Positions 46,247-54,019 of a stretch of 64,000 nucleotides of DNA are shown here, in pieces. A model generated the notes under the pieces. It had not been told where the DNA came from. It did not search any database and was given only the letters and a program-made list of their open reading frames with translations. The translations under genes were made by a program, and so were the position numbers. Numbering within the stretch: position 1 is the first letter of the stretch; each line of letters begins with the position of its first letter. This DNA comes from Chloroflexi bacterium HGW-Chloroflexi-4. Its GTDB lineage: Bacteria; Chloroflexota; Anaerolineae; Anaerolineales; Anaerolineaceae. The DNA is taken from assembly GCA_002840715.1 (NCBI GenBank), contig PHBW01000001.1, positions 62,001 to 126,000 of the forward strand, read 5' to 3'.

Positions 46247-46280
46247 AGTTCACCTATCATATATATTTTTTTGATTTATT

Positions 46281-46328
46281 GCCCCATCCATTGGGGGAGT
46301 TACAACCTGGCCACTTGACCAGGTAGGT
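46281..46328 (-). repeat. Two-part intergenic element E1
   Basis: On the plus strand, hairpin CCCCATCCATTGGGG (46282-46297) comes first and then motif A, CCTGGCCACTTGACCAGG (46306-46323). In the direction of the downstream gene, motif A starts at the stop codon of the small ORF at 46328 and the hairpin follows. One of eight copies between 46.3 and 55.7 kb. Confidence 0.7.
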
Positions 46329-46489
46329 CATTGCTTATTGAAGGGAAACCCGGCTAATTGCTGTGTATAAGTATTAACTACTTGTTGTGATGCCAATTTT
46401 GCCGGGTTTTCCGTAAAAGCAAATGGAATAAAGGAGAGTAATAACAGAGAAAACCATTTGCTAATTAACTCAATAATACTCAGTTGCAT
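46328..46489 (-). CDS. Possible small membrane peptide
   Basis: 53 residues from the ATG at 46489. The 3' arm of the E2 hairpin (GGGGGAG) lies 7 bases before the ATG and could act as ribosome-binding site. The product has one hydrophobic segment (SKWFSLLLLSFIPFAF) and a polar tail. Its stop codon abuts element E1, the same arrangement as the stops of the genes at 48220 and 53618, which supports it being real. No family recognised. Confidence 0.4.
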   Translation of the reverse strand: MQLSIIELISKWFSLLLLSFIPFAFTENPAKLASQQVVNTYTQQLAGFPFNKQ

Positions 46490-46492
46490 GCA

Positions 46493-46540
46493 AAGACTCC
46501 CCCTGCGCAGGGGGAGTCTTGTACTGGTCAGTTGGATAGT
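46493..46540 (-). repeat. Two-part intergenic element E2
   Basis: Perfect 28-base palindrome with arms AAGACTCCCCCTGC / GCAGGGGGAGTCTT (46493-46520), then motif A as ACTGGTCAGTTGGATAGT (46523-46540). A further perfect 8-base hairpin, ATTGGTAA / TTACCAAT (about 46542-46565), separates it from the hydrolase stop. Confidence 0.75.
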
Positions 46541-46564
46541 AATTGGTAATCTTATTGTTACCAA

Positions 46565-47707
46565 TTATTGCTCAGAGGTATTTTGGGTGATCTCTTTAAG
46601 AACATCATGCATTTTTTCAGGCTCTTCAAAAATAGGACTGTGAGCCGAGTTTTCAAAAGTATAAAAATTCTTATTGGGTGCTGAAATCATTGAAAAATAC
46701 TCTTTGGCAAGTTCATATGAGCAAGTGTAATCATACTTTCCTTCCAAGAAGTAGATCGGAAGATCAAACTCTGTGAAATTTTGGGTCAAGTCAGTGGCAA
46801 TCATCTCATTCCACATCGCAGAATGGGTAAAAAATTTACCCTTCCAGAGATTGATCTTTTCTTTCAATGTGTATTCTGGGAATTTCCAGGAAGGCAAAAA
46901 GACACCGGTGATCACTGAATCCATATCCCGGGTTGAACCTACACCTAATCGATGCATGGCTTCATCACGAATCTTCTCATATCCTAGAGGAAGAGGCACG
47001 CTTAATGTAACAGGGTTATTTTCAAGCAAACGCACCATCCTCGTATCACCCATTTCTCTGTACTTTGGAAGCATGTATTCATATGCCAACTTCTCGGATT
47101 TGACCTGGTAAACCATTTGGGCCATACCGATATAGGCATAATACAATTCAGGAGCCCGCTTCGCGACTTGAATACCGATAAAACTTCCGCCAGAATGACC
47201 CATCAGGTAGATTTTCTCTTTTCCGAAACGGTCACGCAGATAATTTGTAACCGCAATCGTGTCGATTATGGATTGCTCAATGGTGAGCGTTTCTTTTGAA
47301 ATATTTGGAGAATAGGATAGGCCAGCACCTCTCCTATCCCACCAGACGACAGTAAAATCGTTTTCCAATCTGGTGGGATACTGTTGGGTCAGAAAATACT
47401 CAGGCATCCCCGGTCCACCGTGCAAAAATAGAAGAACTGGATTATTGGTATTGGCACTTTTAATGAACATGCCTTGAGTTGTGCCGTTTACTTTGATAAA
47501 TGTCTTTTCAGATAAACTATTTATCATTACTTCTCCATTTTCATCCATAAGTGGTTTTGCCTCTCCAGGGCTCCAAATGAATAACAGGCTTGTCACAGCC
47601 AAAATGCCTATCAGTAAAAATGAGAAGATTGACACTAAGGTTGTTGTAAGAATCTTTAAGCCTACAGATTGTTTCGAAGTATTTTTGACATTTTTGTTGT
47701 TGTTCAT
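46565..47707 (-). CDS. Membrane-anchored alpha/beta hydrolase (proline iminopeptidase-like)
   Basis: 380 residues. An N-terminal anchor (residues 20-45) precedes an alpha/beta-hydrolase domain with HGGPG (oxyanion region), WWDRRGAGLS, and the nucleophile elbow GHSGGS; the catalytic His is in NSAHSP. These features match the S33 peptidase/hydrolase group. GAGGAATACCA precedes the ATG. The active site probably faces outward. Substrate unknown. Confidence 0.88.
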   Translation of the reverse strand: MNNNKNVKNTSKQSVGLKILTTTLVSIFSFLLIGILAVTSLLFIWSPGEAKPLMDENGEVMINSLSEKTFIKVNGTTQGMFIKSANTNNPVLLFLHGGPGMPEYFLTQQYPTRLENDFTVVWWDRRGAGLSYSPNISKETLTIEQSIIDTIAVTNYLRDRFGKEKIYLMGHSGGSFIGIQVAKRAPELYYAYIGMAQMVYQVKSEKLAYEYMLPKYREMGDTRMVRLLENNPVTLSVPLPLGYEKIRDEAMHRLGVGSTRDMDSVITGVFLPSWKFPEYTLKEKINLWKGKFFTHSAMWNEMIATDLTQNFTEFDLPIYFLEGKYDYTCSYELAKEYFSMISAPNKNFYTFENSAHSPIFEEPEKMHDVLKEITQNTSEQ

Positions 47708-47769
47708 TGGTATTCCTCACCAAGATTCACAGTTCTTTTTTTTTATTTGTTTTAATTTTGGTATGAGTT

Positions 47770-48117
47770 CTATTGGGGGTTATTTGTCATTACCATTTCT
47801 TGAATATATGACACACCGGTATGGATAATACTATCCTTGGGATTTGATACCGAAATTGTTTGTGAATATGCATGTGTGGATAAAACTGCAATTAATGCAA
47901 CCGCACACACACCTGCCAAAGAAATTGCAGTCCCTTTAACGATGGGTTTGATATGAAAGAAAATGATAATCAAGCCCAAGTCCGCGGCGGCCAAAGGCAG
48001 CCAGATGTTTACTGGAACACTGGTTTCATTGGGTAATAAAACCACAGGAATACACAGAGCAATGGTGAGCAAAAAGGCTAATGACCGGCCAATAAAAATG
48101 ATAAGTTTGTTGATCAT
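47770..48117 (-). CDS. Stand-alone membrane domain, truncated paralogue of the next gene
   Basis: 115 residues from the ATG at 48117 (GAGGAG before it). Three or so hydrophobic helices. It matches the first ~110 residues of the hydrolase at 48220-49464 (here FIGRSLAFLLTIALCIPVVLLP, there IIGRIFAFLLLMIFCLPVCLLP) and stops just where the hydrolase domain would begin. It could be a partial duplication turned into a separate membrane protein, or a decaying fragment. It has its own start, ribosome-binding site and upstream element E3. Confidence 0.65.
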   Translation of the reverse strand: MINKLIIFIGRSLAFLLTIALCIPVVLLPNETSVPVNIWLPLAAADLGLIIIFFHIKPIVKGTAISLAGVCAVALIAVLSTHAYSQTISVSNPKDSIIHTGVSYIQEMVMTNNPQ

Positions 48118-48170
48118 GTGATACTCCTCAATTAAATAATTTCTATATTGATAATAGTGCAAATAAAACA

Positions 48171-48219
48171 AAAACTCCCCAACCGCTGGGGGAGTTTTTT
48201 ACTGGTCATCTGGACAGGT
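48171..48219 (-). repeat. Two-part intergenic element E3
   Basis: Hairpin AAAACTCCCC-n10-GGGGAGTTTT (48171-48200), with A/T tracts on both sides, then motif A as ACTGGTCATCTGGACAGGT (48201-48219). Motif A ends directly at the TGA stop of the hydrolase gene (48220-48222). Confidence 0.75.
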
Positions 48220-49464
48220 TCATGGTTGAGTTTGAGTTAAAACAGTTTCCACCATCACATCAACAAAACGATCAGCTTCAGATACCCACGGATTATGCCC
48301 GGAATGCTCAAACCAAACAATTTCTTTATGAGGTGCATCGAGCACTTCAATGTATTGCTCCACAAACTCAGTGGGAGCATTGATGTCATGGCGACCGATC
48401 AAGAAATATACCGGGACATCCAATTTGGTCGCCTGGGTTCTGAAATCGACATCCCAAAGCTGAGGATAGACAACATCCAATGTTTTAATAACACCTAAAA
48501 AATAGCATAACTTATCATAAAGTCCATACTCTGGAGCAGCCAGGTCACGAAACGTGTTCCCATTATCTCGCGCGATCTCTGGATTGGCATTCATGTAATT
48601 GTATGTATCCATTAAGAAAGCAGCCTCCTTCCATGACATGCCTTTTCCATAATAAGGTGGGGGTCCTTGTTTCACCAATTTTTCAACTTTTGCTTTATCG
48701 TCACTTTGTTTTGCCAAATCAATGGCAAAATAATAATCTTTGAGATCAGTATCAAGAAATGCAATCATTTGACCGGTGCCAATAAATGCGAAGAAATCCT
48801 CAGGATATTTTTGAACGAGCATAATTCCAAGCGCGGAACCCCATGACTCACCCAAAACATAAACTTTTTCTTGATCAAAACGTTGTTTGAGCTGCTGAAC
48901 CAATTCATGTCCATCTTCAATGTATCGATCAACGGTTATAGTCGAGCGTTTCACAGCATCAAATGATTTTCCTGCACCAGGTTGTTCCCAATTGACGACC
49001 ACAAAATAATCCTCCAATTCCGCAAGATTATAACGCTCAGTCGACATCTGAGTACCACCAGGTCCACCAGCCAAAAACAGGAGCAAAGGTTTGGAAGCGT
49101 CTTTCCCACGAATCGAAATCCATTGTTGGCTTCCATTAAGTTCCACTTTTTCAAGCGTCGCAATGCTGCCAGCAATAACATTACCGGCCTGATCGGTGAT
49201 AGGAGGGGTCATGGCATACCATTTTGAAACAAGAACAGAGAGTACAGCAATGAGCAGCGTTCCCAATAATGGAATAAATGTCGCTCTCGCAGCAGGTTTA
49301 CTTGCAAAAAATAGAACAATTAAGGCAATTTCGATTACAGCAAGGGGTATCCAAATCCATTCAGGAACTGCAGTTGCTTTTGGAAGCAAACAGACTGGCA
49401 AGCAAAAAATCATCAATAAAAGAAAAGCAAAAATCCGACCTATGATAACAAACATTTTTTTCAT
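48220..49464 (-). CDS. Alpha/beta hydrolase with N-terminal membrane domain
   Basis: 414 residues from the ATG at 49464; an ATG seven codons earlier (49485) is possible. I chose 49464 because it aligns with the start of the paralogue at 48117. Three membrane helices (residues 1-90) precede an S33-type hydrolase domain: LAGGPGGTQ, NWEQPGAGKS, nucleophile elbow GESWGS, and the catalytic His in EHSGHNPWV. The substrate could be a peptide or ester outside or at the membrane. Confidence 0.87.
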   Translation of the reverse strand: MKKMFVIIGRIFAFLLLMIFCLPVCLLPKATAVPEWIWIPLAVIEIALIVLFFASKPAARATFIPLLGTLLIAVLSVLVSKWYAMTPPITDQAGNVIAGSIATLEKVELNGSQQWISIRGKDASKPLLLFLAGGPGGTQMSTERYNLAELEDYFVVVNWEQPGAGKSFDAVKRSTITVDRYIEDGHELVQQLKQRFDQEKVYVLGESWGSALGIMLVQKYPEDFFAFIGTGQMIAFLDTDLKDYYFAIDLAKQSDDKAKVEKLVKQGPPPYYGKGMSWKEAAFLMDTYNYMNANPEIARDNGNTFRDLAAPEYGLYDKLCYFLGVIKTLDVVYPQLWDVDFRTQATKLDVPVYFLIGRHDINAPTEFVEQYIEVLDAPHKEIVWFEHSGHNPWVSEADRFVDVMVETVLTQTQP

Positions 49465-49537
49465 TGTTTCGAAGTATCCTTTCATAAAAAAAAATAACAT
49501 CATGAATTCATCAAACGAATATGACTCACCACTCATT

Positions 49538-49795
49538 CTATCGAAGTGCAAAAACAAACCCCTGGTGTTTACTCAATTCAATAAAACTATCCTGTGACTC
49601 GAAATCTGTCGGCATGACGTTTTCCTTGTTGACATTTTGAATGCTGTCATCTGGTTCAAACCGCAGTCGTAGATCCTCAGCATTTTCACTATAGGCAAAA
49701 TGCCAATCTTGTAACTCAAGCTCAAAATATTTTGAGGTTAATGAGAGATTGAAATCAGTATTAGATTTGATTGTCGGACTAATAACAATTTTCAT
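49538..49795 (-). CDS. Small protein of unknown function
   Basis: 85 residues with AGAGGT seven bases before the ATG. Soluble, acidic, with a likely beta-strand start (KIVISPTIKSNTDFNLSL). No family recognised. It is headed by element E4 and followed by the membrane hydrolase gene, which starts 74 bases downstream. Confidence 0.6.
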   Translation of the reverse strand: MKIVISPTIKSNTDFNLSLTSKYFELELQDWHFAYSENAEDLRLRFEPDDSIQNVNKENVMPTDFESQDSFIELSKHQGFVFALR

Positions 49796-49875
49796 TTGTA
49801 CCTCTAATTACAAAAATAAGGAAAAACAATTGATTGAATTGTTTACATTTTTAATGATACAAGTCTACAAAATAA

Positions 49876-49922
49876 AACTCCCCCATCCTTGGGGGAGTTA
49901 TTACCTGGCCTTTCGGTCAGGT
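49876..49922 (-). repeat. Two-part intergenic element E4
   Basis: Hairpin AACTCCCCCA-TCCT-TGGGGGAGTT (49876-49899), then motif A in its most hairpin-like form, CCTGGCCTTTCGGTCAGG (49904-49921). Confidence 0.75.
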
Positions 49923-49949
49923 TTATTTAATATATCACGAGATAAACAC

Positions 49950-50450
49950 TTACCCGAGTAGTTTTGCCATTGTAAATTCATTTATAAAACCATTGTGAGT
50001 TTTTAACGAATCATGCTTTGCGCCTTCATATTGGAACCCCATCAATATGAACAAATTGATTGCCAGCTCATTATGACTTGAAACACTCAATTCAAGGCGA
50101 TGGATAAAATGCTCTTTAGACCACTTATCAAGAATTTCAAATAACTGCTTTCCAATCCCTTTTCCAGCATAGGCATGAAGAATACCTATGGTTACCTTCG
50201 CACAGTGATAATTTAATGGATACTCACCGGCAAAAACGCCCAGATACCCTACAAGCTGTTCATCCATTTCAACAATAAAAATTGCCTTATTTTTTTGTCT
50301 TGTAATTGACCGAACAATCTCTTTTTGCTCTTCAAGTGACTTCGCTTTTTCAAAAGGTTCAAGTAATGCGAATTGGCTTTCTTGATCTATCTTTTTACAC
50401 AGCAAATAGAATTCATCAATGTCATTTTCAGAAATATTTCTTATTTTCAT
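49950..50450 (-). CDS. GNAT-family N-acetyltransferase
   Basis: 166 residues with the GNAT acetyl-CoA motif (ILHAYAGKGIGKQLFEIL) and ELSVSSHNELAINLFILMGF, as in ribosomal-protein or drug N-acetyltransferases. AAGAAGTG lies before the ATG. Substrate unknown. Confidence 0.87.
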   Translation of the reverse strand: MKIRNISENDIDEFYLLCKKIDQESQFALLEPFEKAKSLEEQKEIVRSITRQKNKAIFIVEMDEQLVGYLGVFAGEYPLNYHCAKVTIGILHAYAGKGIGKQLFEILDKWSKEHFIHRLELSVSSHNELAINLFILMGFQYEGAKHDSLKTHNGFINEFTMAKLLG

Positions 50451-50507
50451 GTTTCACTTCTTTTTCAAAACCGATTACAACAATCCATTTTTAGATGATT
50501 CTCAGCA

Positions 50508-50548
50508 AAGGACCGGCACCCCTAACAGTTAAACAGGCGCCAGTTCTT
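50508..50548 (-). terminator. Terminator-like hairpin
   Basis: AAGGACCGGCACC (50508-50520) pairs with GGCGCCAGTTCTT (50536-50548) with two mismatches and a G-T pair. It follows the membrane-protein gene (stop 50566) and ends the ABC-export operon. It is not a copy of the E elements. Confidence 0.55.
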
Positions 50549-50565
50549 TAAATTTATTTATTTTT

Positions 50566-51438
50566 TTACACAAAACGCTTTTGTTGAACACTTCTCAAAG
50601 CTAGAAATGCTAAAAATATTCCAGAAAGACTAATTAACACAAATATGATTGATGTGACAGGTTCAATCGCAATCCCTTCACGGAGCTGGTTAAGGATCAT
50701 TGCCACCAAGGCAGTACCCATGGTCAATATTTTAAGCAATACAACAATGGCGAGTGTAAAACCCCAAGGTTTATTTTTTAGCAAAAGAACCGCAGTAATG
50801 ACACTTGTTGGAACAATAACCCCCAGATCAAGTGATTGAATGACCATGGTGATCGCTGATTCCAAACCGGCTGGCGGCTGACCACTAAAAATAGGCGGCA
50901 CCACCAATCCTAACCAGGCCATACTCAAGAATGCACCAACGATCAAAAAATAGATGGCTATTCCCCGGCGAGGAAAACTGTTGGAAATATTTTGGGTCAC
51001 TTCAAGTGGATTCAACCCCGAAAGTGCCAGTATGAATCCAAACAGGCTTAAGGAAAATAGTGTTACATAAATCAAATAAAAAGGGTTGAAAGCTGTCAAG
51101 AAAGACATCGATGCATAGGTATAAAGGAAATATCCGAGTCCGCCAGTCAACAACAACCGTCCACGCATGGAACCCTTTTTTGTTAACAACACACCCACAA
51201 TCAACAAAGGAATACCGATAATTATTGTTACCACATCTTGCGCTATTTCTTGTGAAGAGGAGTTGACCGTATCGAAGGCATACAATCCAGAACCGCGAAT
51301 TGCAACAGATTCTCCTCGTAAAGTTTGAAATGAATATGAGTCTCCAGTGCCCTGCCAAAATACACCTGCAATCGCTGCGATTAATGCAAGGGGGATAATA
51401 ATTAATGCGATCCAAATAATGCTTGTATTGTTTTTCAT
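50566..51438 (-). CDS. Multi-pass membrane protein of the ABC-export operon
   Basis: 290 residues with about eight hydrophobic helices and a non-helical stretch near residues 30-60. No family I can name. It follows the ABC-2 permease by 19 bases and could be an accessory or immunity component of that exporter. Confidence 0.7.
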   Translation of the reverse strand: MKNNTSIIWIALIIIPLALIAAIAGVFWQGTGDSYSFQTLRGESVAIRGSGLYAFDTVNSSSQEIAQDVVTIIIGIPLLIVGVLLTKKGSMRGRLLLTGGLGYFLYTYASMSFLTAFNPFYLIYVTLFSLSLFGFILALSGLNPLEVTQNISNSFPRRGIAIYFLIVGAFLSMAWLGLVVPPIFSGQPPAGLESAITMVIQSLDLGVIVPTSVITAVLLLKNKPWGFTLAIVVLLKILTMGTALVAMILNQLREGIAIEPVTSIIFVLISLSGIFLAFLALRSVQQKRFV

Positions 51439-51457
51439 TTATCTCTCTCAATTATGG

Positions 51458-52291
51458 TTAACGATTTTTTATCATTAATTGTTCACGGTTGAACTTCTTA
51501 CTAGCCAATGAAAGCAAACCTGCTAGTAAAACCCAAAATACAAAACCAAGAATTAAGACCACTCCAACTGTAAAATACATAACGCCGCCAATTTGCCCGT
51601 AAACCAGTCCAAGCAATGGTAAAACTACCATTCCACCTGTTTGATAAGCATCTTGAAAACCCTGGGCTTTTGCAGAAGCAAAAACCATTATCACGAGACT
51701 TAAACCGGCCGTTGCAGGCGCAACAAAAAACACCAGTGCTATCCACATCAAATTCGGTAGCAAAATTTCTCTCATTGATATCCAGCCAGCCAGATCAACC
51801 ATGACTGTATAGAGGATAAAACTTATTACACTGATGACAATTGCTGCCAGCCAGGGACCGAGTATTTTTGCAACAAATAATTCTCGATCGCTTGTGGGTG
51901 TATAGAGCAGTGCTTCCATCGTCTTTCTTTCTTTTTCGCCTGCAAAACTATCCGCAGCCAAAACTGAGGCTACCATCAACGGGAGGATCAGAAACATGGG
52001 TGCGAACCCATAAACCAGGATAAAAATCACCATTTGTTCGGGAGCAGAATGACCAGCCAACTGGTTTTGTAAAGCAGCCGGCATGTTTTTTAATAAACTA
52101 CCAATCTGCGATTCCATCGATTGAACATTTCCAAAGGTACCACCCGCCAGCGTAGGAATCAAAGTTAAAACCCAGGGAAGAACCACAAACAAAATAACCG
52201 GTAGAACAATTATGGGAATAATTACTCCCTTATTCTGTATGGCAACTTTTAAATCTTTTAGCATGATGGCAAACAACGTTCTTTTTTTCAT
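51458..52291 (-). CDS. ABC-2 type permease (NatB-like)
   Basis: 277 residues, six membrane helices with a large first extracytoplasmic loop and the family stretch AGEKERKTMEALLYTP. Its ATG overlaps the ATPase stop (ATGA), so the two are translationally coupled and form one exporter. Confidence 0.88.
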   Translation of the reverse strand: MKKRTLFAIMLKDLKVAIQNKGVIIPIIVLPVILFVVLPWVLTLIPTLAGGTFGNVQSMESQIGSLLKNMPAALQNQLAGHSAPEQMVIFILVYGFAPMFLILPLMVASVLAADSFAGEKERKTMEALLYTPTSDRELFVAKILGPWLAAIVISVISFILYTVMVDLAGWISMREILLPNLMWIALVFFVAPATAGLSLVIMVFASAKAQGFQDAYQTGGMVVLPLLGLVYGQIGGVMYFTVGVVLILGFVFWVLLAGLLSLASKKFNREQLMIKNR

Positions 52292-53232
52292 TTTGACTCT
52301 CCATTTAAGGCAAAGTAAACTTCTTCAAGGTTCACTTCTTGCGGGTTCAAACGGTAAACTGAAATATTATTTACAGTCAGCAGTGTCAATATTTCTGGAA
52401 TGGCATCTCTACCCGAAACAGTCACCAGTAACATGTTCTTTTCCAATACAGGGGTTCTCAAAACCAAATCCGGGTGTGAGACAAGAATCTGGTTGGTTTT
52501 CTCAATCTGATTCTCTTCGACTTCTAACTCAATATTTTGCCTTTTAATATATTGGCGAGTAAGGTCAGCCGGTGTGCCAAGCGCTTTAAGCTGGCCATGC
52601 TGCATGACAGCGACACGATCACAAAGCTTTTGGGCTTCAACCAGGTTGTGGGTACATAAAAACACAGTACAACCCTCGCGCCTGGTCAACCTTTCAATTA
52701 AATCGTTAACATGGCGGGCTGCAACCGGGTCAAGACTTGAAGTCGGCTCATCCAAAAACAAAACTTTTGGCTTATGGAGTAATGCCCTGGCCAGAGCAAG
52801 GCTTTGCTTCATACCTTTACTATAGGTCCCGACCTTGTCTTTGGCGCGCTTTTCCAACCCAAACTCAGTAAGTAAAGACATAATGCGATCATTTACTGTG
52901 TCTTTTGGTATCGTAAATAAATCTGCATAATATGCAAGCAGATCATAGCCACTTAATCTTTCGTCTAAAGAAGGTGTCTCAGTAAGCACGCCGGTTTGGG
53001 CGCGCAATGCAGGACCGTCTTTTTGAGGATCAATCCCTAAAACCTGAGAACTTCCAGATGAAGGTGAGTAAATTCCATTTAACAATCGCACTGTAGTTGT
53101 CTTGCCGGCACCGTTGTGGCCCAGGAATCCAAAGATTTCACCGGCATTCACTTCCAATGAAAGGCTGCCTACCGCTTTGTTCTCGCCAAAAGTACGAGTC
53201 AAATTATTAATTTGGATAACTGAATTATTCAT
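52288..53232 (-). CDS. ABC transporter ATP-binding protein (exporter type)
   Basis: 314 residues: Walker A GHNGAGKTT, signature YSKGMKQSLALARAL, Walker B VLFLDEP, and a C-terminal DUF4162-like region typical of ABC-2 exporters of drugs, antibiotics or bacteriocins. It lies downstream of a small membrane peptide gene and element E5. Confidence 0.92.
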   Translation of the reverse strand: MNNSVIQINNLTRTFGENKAVGSLSLEVNAGEIFGFLGHNGAGKTTTVRLLNGIYSPSSGSSQVLGIDPQKDGPALRAQTGVLTETPSLDERLSGYDLLAYYADLFTIPKDTVNDRIMSLLTEFGLEKRAKDKVGTYSKGMKQSLALARALLHKPKVLFLDEPTSSLDPVAARHVNDLIERLTRREGCTVFLCTHNLVEAQKLCDRVAVMQHGQLKALGTPADLTRQYIKRQNIELEVEENQIEKTNQILVSHPDLVLRTPVLEKNMLLVTVSGRDAIPEILTLLTVNNISVYRLNPQEVNLEEVYFALNGESK

Positions 53233-53270
53233 TTATTTATATTCTCCTGTGAATATCATATTCCAACCAT

Positions 53271-53323
53271 AAAAAAACTCCCCCCTTCGGAGGAGTAGTC
53301 TTAAACTGGTCAAGAGGATAGGC
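53271..53323 (-). repeat. Two-part intergenic element E5
   Basis: Hairpin ACTCC...GGAGT (53277-53296) with an A7 tract on its left, then motif A as ACTGGTCAAGAGGATAGGC (53305-53323). Confidence 0.7.
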
Positions 53324-53354
53324 TTTTTTACCCATTTTTAAGTATGTCAATCTA

Positions 53355-53519
53355 TCAATGCGAGTACGATCCAGAACAATCACATTGCGGAGTAAGATCC
53401 GGATTGTCAGGGTTTACACCCATGCTTGCCAATTCATCAGGTGAGAAAAAGACATCCAATGAACTGCTTACGAAAAGCATAAAAATAATAATAACAAGGG
53501 TAATCGTTAGTGCAGTCAT
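53355..53519 (-). CDS. Small membrane peptide with Cys-containing tail
   Basis: 54 residues from the ATG at 53519, preceded by AGGAGG seven bases upstream. One strongly hydrophobic segment (residues 3-19) is followed by a polar tail ending in PQCDCSGSYSH. It precedes the ABC ATPase-permease pair. It could be an exported signal or bacteriocin-like peptide, or a small transporter subunit; both are inference. No family recognised. Confidence 0.6.
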   Translation of the reverse strand: MTALTITLVIIIFMLFVSSSLDVFFSPDELASMGVNPDNPDLTPQCDCSGSYSH

Positions 53520-53568
53520 TATATCCTCCTGAATAAATCTTATGACATGATGATACAACTAAAATAGA

Positions 53569-53618
53569 AACAACTCCCCCACCCATGGGAGAGTTGTTCA
53601 CTGGTCAAAAGGATAGGC
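53569..53618 (-). repeat. Two-part intergenic element E6
   Basis: Hairpin AACAACTCCC / GGGAGAGTTGTT region (53569-53598), then motif A as ACTGGTCAAAAGGATAGGC (53600-53618). Its last base is part of the TAG stop of the next gene upstream. Confidence 0.75.
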
Positions 53619-54004
53619 TAATTATTTTTTGTCAACCAACTTTTCACAACAAGAATAATTAATGTAACTTCAAGCAGTATTTGAGGGATTTTGGTAATTA
53701 ATCCGCCTGTTGAAAACATCACTTCAGAACGAGCTTGATACATATTGAAAAAGAATAATATAACTAACGCGTTAATCAAAATTCCAATAATCAATAACCA
53801 TTTGCGTTGAAGCAGGATAAGTAATCCGCCAAGCAAGTAGCAACCAGCAGCGATAAAGATTATTATTCCACCTTCGGCTGAGGGATCAGACAAACCAATC
53901 GGCAGCGCTCTTAGTGCGATAAGCACATATGCGATGGAAGTAAAAAAAGCCAACCCGACTGCGATCCATGTCAATTTTGTGTTTTTGTAAATTTTCGTTT
54001 TCAT
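53618..54004 (-). CDS. Small four-helix membrane protein
   Basis: 128 residues with four hydrophobic segments and basic N-terminus (MKTKIYKNTKLTW). AGAGGAAATT precedes the ATG. It follows the serine-hydrolase gene by 15 bases and is probably co-transcribed with it. No family recognised. Confidence 0.65.
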   Translation of the reverse strand: MKTKIYKNTKLTWIAVGLAFFTSIAYVLIALRALPIGLSDPSAEGGIIIFIAAGCYLLGGLLILLQRKWLLIIGILINALVILFFFNMYQARSEVMFSTGGLITKIPQILLEVTLIILVVKSWLTKNN

Positions 54005-54019
54005 AATTTCCTCTACAAA

